Source: Anisus vortex (taxonomy: Eukaryota; Mollusca; Gastropoda; Planorbidae). Taken from it: 64,000 nucleotides of DNA. Each line of letters starts with the position of its first letter. The first letter of the stretch is position 1. Made by a program: the position numbers and the translations under genes. Positions 59,701 through 64,000 of the stretch are shown here, piece after piece. The notes below the pieces were generated by a model. The model had not been told where the DNA came from and did no database searches. It saw only the letters and a list, made by a program, of their open reading frames with translations. The DNA lies in the NCBI GenBank assembly GCA_949126835.1, contig OX421500.1:33090141-33154140 (forward strand), written 5' to 3'.

Positions 59701-62700
59701 ATTGGTGTGAGAATTCTTTCTCTCCTCCACAGTATATTGCTTTCGATCCATTGGGGTGAGAATTCTTTCTCTCCTCCACAGTATATTGCTTTCGATCCAT
59801 TGGGGTGAGAATTCTTTCTCTCCTCCACAGTATATTGCTTTCGATCCATTGGTGTGAGAATTCTTTCTCTCCTCCACAGTATATTGCTTTCGATCCATTG
59901 GTGTGAGAATTCATTCTCTCCTCCACAGTATATTGCTTTCGATCCATTGGTGTGAGAATTCATTCTCTCCTCCACAGATTATTGCTTTCGATCCATTGGT
60001 GTGAGAATTCATTCTCTCCTCCACAGATTATTGCTTTCGATCCATTGGTGTGAGATTTCATTCTCTCCTCCACAGTATATTGCTTTCGATCCATTGGTGT
60101 GAGAATTCATTCTCTCCTCCACAGTATATTGCTTTCGATCCATTGGTGTGAGAATTCATTCTCTCCTCCACAGTACATTGCTTTCCATCCATTGGTGTGA
60201 GAATTCATTCTCTCTTCCACAGTATATTGCTTTCGATCCATTGGGGTGAGAATTCTTTCTCTCCTCCACAGTATATTGCTTTCGATCCATTGGTGTGAGA
60301 ATTCTTTCTCTCCTCCACAGTATATTGCTTTCGATCCATTGGTGTGAGAATTCATTCTCTCCTCCACAGTATATGGCTTTCGATCCATTGGTGTGAGAAT
60401 TCATTCTCTCCTCCACAGTATATGGCTTTCGATCCATTGGTGTGAGAATTCATTCTCTCCTCCACAGTATATTGCTTTCGATCCATTGGGGTGAGAATTC
60501 TTTCTCTCCTCCACAGTATATTGCTTTCGATCCATTGGGGTGAGAATTCTTTCTCTCCTCCACAGTATATTGCTTTCGATCCATTGGTGTGAGAATTCTT
60601 TCTCTCCTCCACAGTATATTGCTTTCGATCCATTGGTGTGAGAATTCATTCTCTCCTCCACAGTATATTGCTTTCGATTTATTGGTGTGAGAATTCATTC
60701 TCTCCTCCACAGATTATTGCTTTCGATCCATTGGTGTGAGAATTCATTCTCTCCTCCACAGATTATTGCTTTCGATCCATTGGTGTGAGATTTCATTCTC
60801 TCCTCCACAGTATATTGCTTTCGATCCATTGGTGTGAGAATTCATTCTCTCCTCCACAGTATATTGCTTTCGATCCATTGGTGTGAGAATTCATTCTCTC
60901 CTCCACAGTATATTGCTTTCGATCCATTGGTGTGATAATTCATTCTCTCCTCCACAGTATATTGCTTTCGATCCATTGGGGTGAGAAGTCTTTCTCTCCT
61001 CCACAGTATATTGCTTTCGATCCATTGGTGTGAGAATTCTTTCTCTCCTCCACAGTATATTGCTTTCGATCCATTGGTGTGAGAATTCATTCTCTCCTCC
61101 ACAGTATATTGCTTTCGATCCATTGGTGTGAGAATTCATTCTCTCCTCCACAGATTATTGCTTTCGATCCATTGGTGTGTGAATTCATTCACTCCTCCAC
61201 AGATTATTGCTTTCGATCCATTGGTGTGAGAATTCATTCTCTCCTCCACAGTATATTGCTTTCGATCCATTGGTGTGAGAATTCATTCTCTCCTCCACAG
61301 TATATTGCTTTCGATCCATTGGTGTGAGAATTATTTCTCTCCTCCACAGTATATTGCTTTCGATCCATTGGTGTGAGAATTCATTCTCTCCTCCACAGTA
61401 TATGGCTTTCGATCCATTGGTGTGAGAATTCATTCTCTCCTCCACAGTATATTGCTTTCGATCCATTGGTGTGAGAATTCATTCTCTCTTCCACAGTATA
61501 TTGCTTTCGATCCATTGGTGTGAGAATTCATTCTCTCCTCCAGAGTATATTGCTTTCGATCCATTGGGGTGAGAATTCATTCTCTCCTCCACAGTATATT
61601 GCTTTCGATCAATTGTGGTAAGAATTCATTCTATCCTCCACAGTATATTGCTTTCGATCCATTGGTGTGAGAATTCATTCTCTCCTCCACAGTATATTGC
61701 TTTCGATCCATTGGTGTGAGAATTCATTCTCTCCTCCACAGTATATTGCTTTCGATCCATTGGGGTGAGAATTCATTCTCTCCTCCACAGTATATTGCTT
61801 TCGATCCATTGGTGTGAGAATTCTTTCTCTCCTCCACAGTATATTGCTTTCGATCCATTGGTGTGAGAATTCATTCTCTCCTCCACAGTATATTGCTTTC
61901 GATCCATTGGTGTGAGAATTCATTCTCTCCTCCACAGTATATTGCTTTCGATCCATTGGTGTGAGAATTCTTTCTCTCCTCCACAGTATATTGCTTTCGA
62001 TCCATTGGTGTGAGAATTAATTCTCTCCCCCACAGTATATTGCTTTCGATCCATTGGTGTGAGAATTCTTTCTCTCCTCCACAGTATATTGCTTTCGATC
62101 CATTGGGGTGAGAATTCTTTCTCTCCTCCACAGTATATTGCTTTCTATCCATTGGTGTGAGAATTCTTTCTCTCCTCCACAGTATATTGCTTTCGATCCA
62201 TTGGGGTGAGAATTCATTCTCTCCTCCACAGTATATTGCTTTCGATCCATTGGGGTGAGAATTCTTTCTCTCCTCCACAGTATATTGCTTTCGATCCATT
62301 GGTGTGAGAATTCTTTCTCTCCTCCACAGTATATTGCTTTCGATCCATTGGTGTGAGAATTCATTCTCTCCTCCACAGTATATTGCTTTCGATCCATTGG
62401 TGTGAGAATTCATTCTCTCCTCCACAGATTATTGCTTTCGATCCATTGGTGTGAGAATTCATTCTCTCCTCCACAGATTATTGCTTTCGATCCATTGGTG
62501 TGAGAATTCATTCTCTCCTCCACAGTATATTGCTTTCGATCCATTGGTGTGAGAATTCATTCTCTCCTCCACAGTATATTGCTTTCGATCCATTGGTGTG
62601 AGAATTCATTCTCTCCTCCACAGTATATTGCTTTCCATCCATTGGTGTGAGAATTCATTCTCTCCTCCACAGTATATAGCTTTCGATCCATTGGGGTGAG

Positions 62701-64000
62701 AATTCTTTCTCTCCTCCACAGTATATTGCTTTCGATCCATTGGTGTGAGAATTCTTTCTCTCCTCCACAGTATATTGCTTTCGATCCATTGGTGTGAGAA
62801 TTCATTCTCTCCTCCACAGTATATTGCTTTCGATCCATTGGTGTGAGAATTCATTCTCTCCTCCACAGATTATTGCTTTCGATCCATTGGTGTGTGAATT
62901 CATTCTCTCCTCCACAGATTATTGCTTTCGATCCATTGGTGTGAGAATTCATTCTCTCCTCCACAGTATATTGCTTTCGATCCGTTGGTGTGAGAATTCA
63001 TTCTCTCCTCCACAGTATATTGCTTTCGATCCATTGGTGTGAGAATTCATTCTCTCCTCCACAGTATATGGCTTTCGATCCATTGGTGTGAGAATTCATT
63101 CTCTCCTCCACAGTATATGGCTTTCGATCCATTGGTGTGAGAATTCATTCTCTCCTCCACAGTATATTGCTTTCGATCCATTGGTGTGAGAATTCATTCT
63201 CTCCTCCACAGTATATTGCTTTCGATCCATTGGTGTGAGAATTCATTCTCTCCTCCACAGTATATTGCTTTCGATCCATTGGGGTGAGAATTCATTCTCT
63301 CCTCCACAGTATATTGCTTTCGATCCATTGGTGTGAGAATTCATTCTCTCCTCCACAGTATATTGCTTTCGATCCATTGGTGTGAGAATTCATTCTCTCC
63401 TCCACAGTATATGGCTTTCGATCCATTGGTGTGAGAATTCATTCTCTCCTCCACAGTATATGGCTTTCGATCCATTGGTGTGAGAATTCATTCTCTCCTC
63501 CACAGTATATTGCTTTCGATCCATTGGTGTGAGAATTCATTCTCTCCTCCACAGTATATTGCTTTCGATCCATTGGTGTGAGAATTCATTCTCTCCTCCA
63601 CAGTATATTGCTTTCGATCCATTGGGGTGAGAATTCATTCTCTCCTCCACAGTATATTGCTTTCGATCCATTGGTGTGAGAATTCATTCTCTCCTCCACA
63701 GTATATTGCTTTCGATCCATTGGTGTGAGAATTCATTCTCTCCTCCACAGTATATTGCTTTCGATCCATTGGTGTGAGATCTCATTCTCTCCTCCACAGT
63801 ATATTGCTTTCGATCCATTGGTGTGAGAATTCTTTCTCTCCTCCACAGTATATTGCTTTCGATCAATTGGTGTGAGAATTCATTCTCTCCTCCACAGTAT
63901 ATTGCTTTCGATCCATTGGTGTGAGAATTCATTCTCTCCTCCACAGTATATTGCTTTCTATCCATTGGGGTGAGAATTCATTCTCTCCTCCACAGTATAT
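56681..64000. repeat. 49-bp satellite, at least 7.3 kb, continuing beyond the window
   Basis: About 149 units of 49 bp (TCTCCTCCACAGTATATTGC, then TTTCGATCCATTGGTGTGAG, then AATTCATTC). Common variants are TTCTTTC for TTCATTC, GGGGTG for GGTGTG, CAGATTATTG for CAGTATATTG, and ATATGGC. Variant blocks recur at exact multiples of 49 bp (1862, 1715 and 3577 bp). Overlapping minus-strand frames of 60-289 codons repeat every 49 residues. They carry no signal peptide or domain and result from the period. Confidence 0.97.

Noticed and set aside
56874..63965. Dozens of minus-strand frames repeating MDRKQYTVEER
   Set aside because: Overlapping frames of a 49-bp satellite. The frame shifts by one base per unit, so the same 49 residues recur in all frames. 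No gene structure.

Overview
This is eukaryotic nuclear DNA. It is AT-rich, has canonical GT..AG introns, AATAAA signals, non-LTR retrotransposons, hAT and Helitron remnants and many long minisatellites, and it shows no operons or ribosome binding sites. The repeat content and the kind of gene cluster fit a gastropod mollusc. The cluster resembles, in layout only, the 'polymorphic transmembrane clusters' known from Biomphalaria snails. That assignment is inference.

The host genes form one tandem family of five, all on the minus strand: A (5775-11647), B (25044-26744), C (34752-38582), D (42057-43624) and E (48600-53529). Each has a short exon carrying the start codon and signal peptide, then one phase-2 intron, then a single exon with a cysteine-bearing ectodomain, a stalk, one transmembrane helix and a cytoplasmic tail. 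The intron lies just before a conserved cysteine. For A, C, D and E the two exons sum exactly to a multiple of three (260, 890, 348 and 234 aa). A, B and C are close paralogues whose Ser/Thr stalks differ greatly in length. C carries one in-frame TGA inside a 27-bp coding minisatellite, and B has a frameshift. D has a long tail with an ITAM-like tyrosine pair. E is GC-rich and has eight ectodomain cysteines.

The rest is mobile and satellite DNA. Region 1-16 kb holds two broken copies of a Helitron-like element associated with a 31-bp satellite, plus a third 31-bp array and a LINE inside the intron of gene A. Region 16-24 kb holds a 3.5-kb hAT element with a degenerate ZMYM1-like transposase and a 36-bp minisatellite, then a LINE RNase H fragment. 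Region 27-34 kb holds a hairpin, a second RNase H LINE fragment and a nested stack: a hAT-type element with an exact 8-bp target-site duplication, containing another hAT MITE and a LINE. The intron of gene E is filled by a 4.1-kb 55/60-bp satellite with a 175-bp higher-order period. From 56.7 kb to the window end runs a 49-bp satellite, at least 7.3 kb long, whose monomer comes from the first codons of a transposase-like ORF.

The five genes probably encode variable cell-surface or secreted-type receptors made by local duplication. The surrounding repeats supply both the means of rearrangement (unequal exchange) and the stalk-length variation. Function cannot be read from the sequence.
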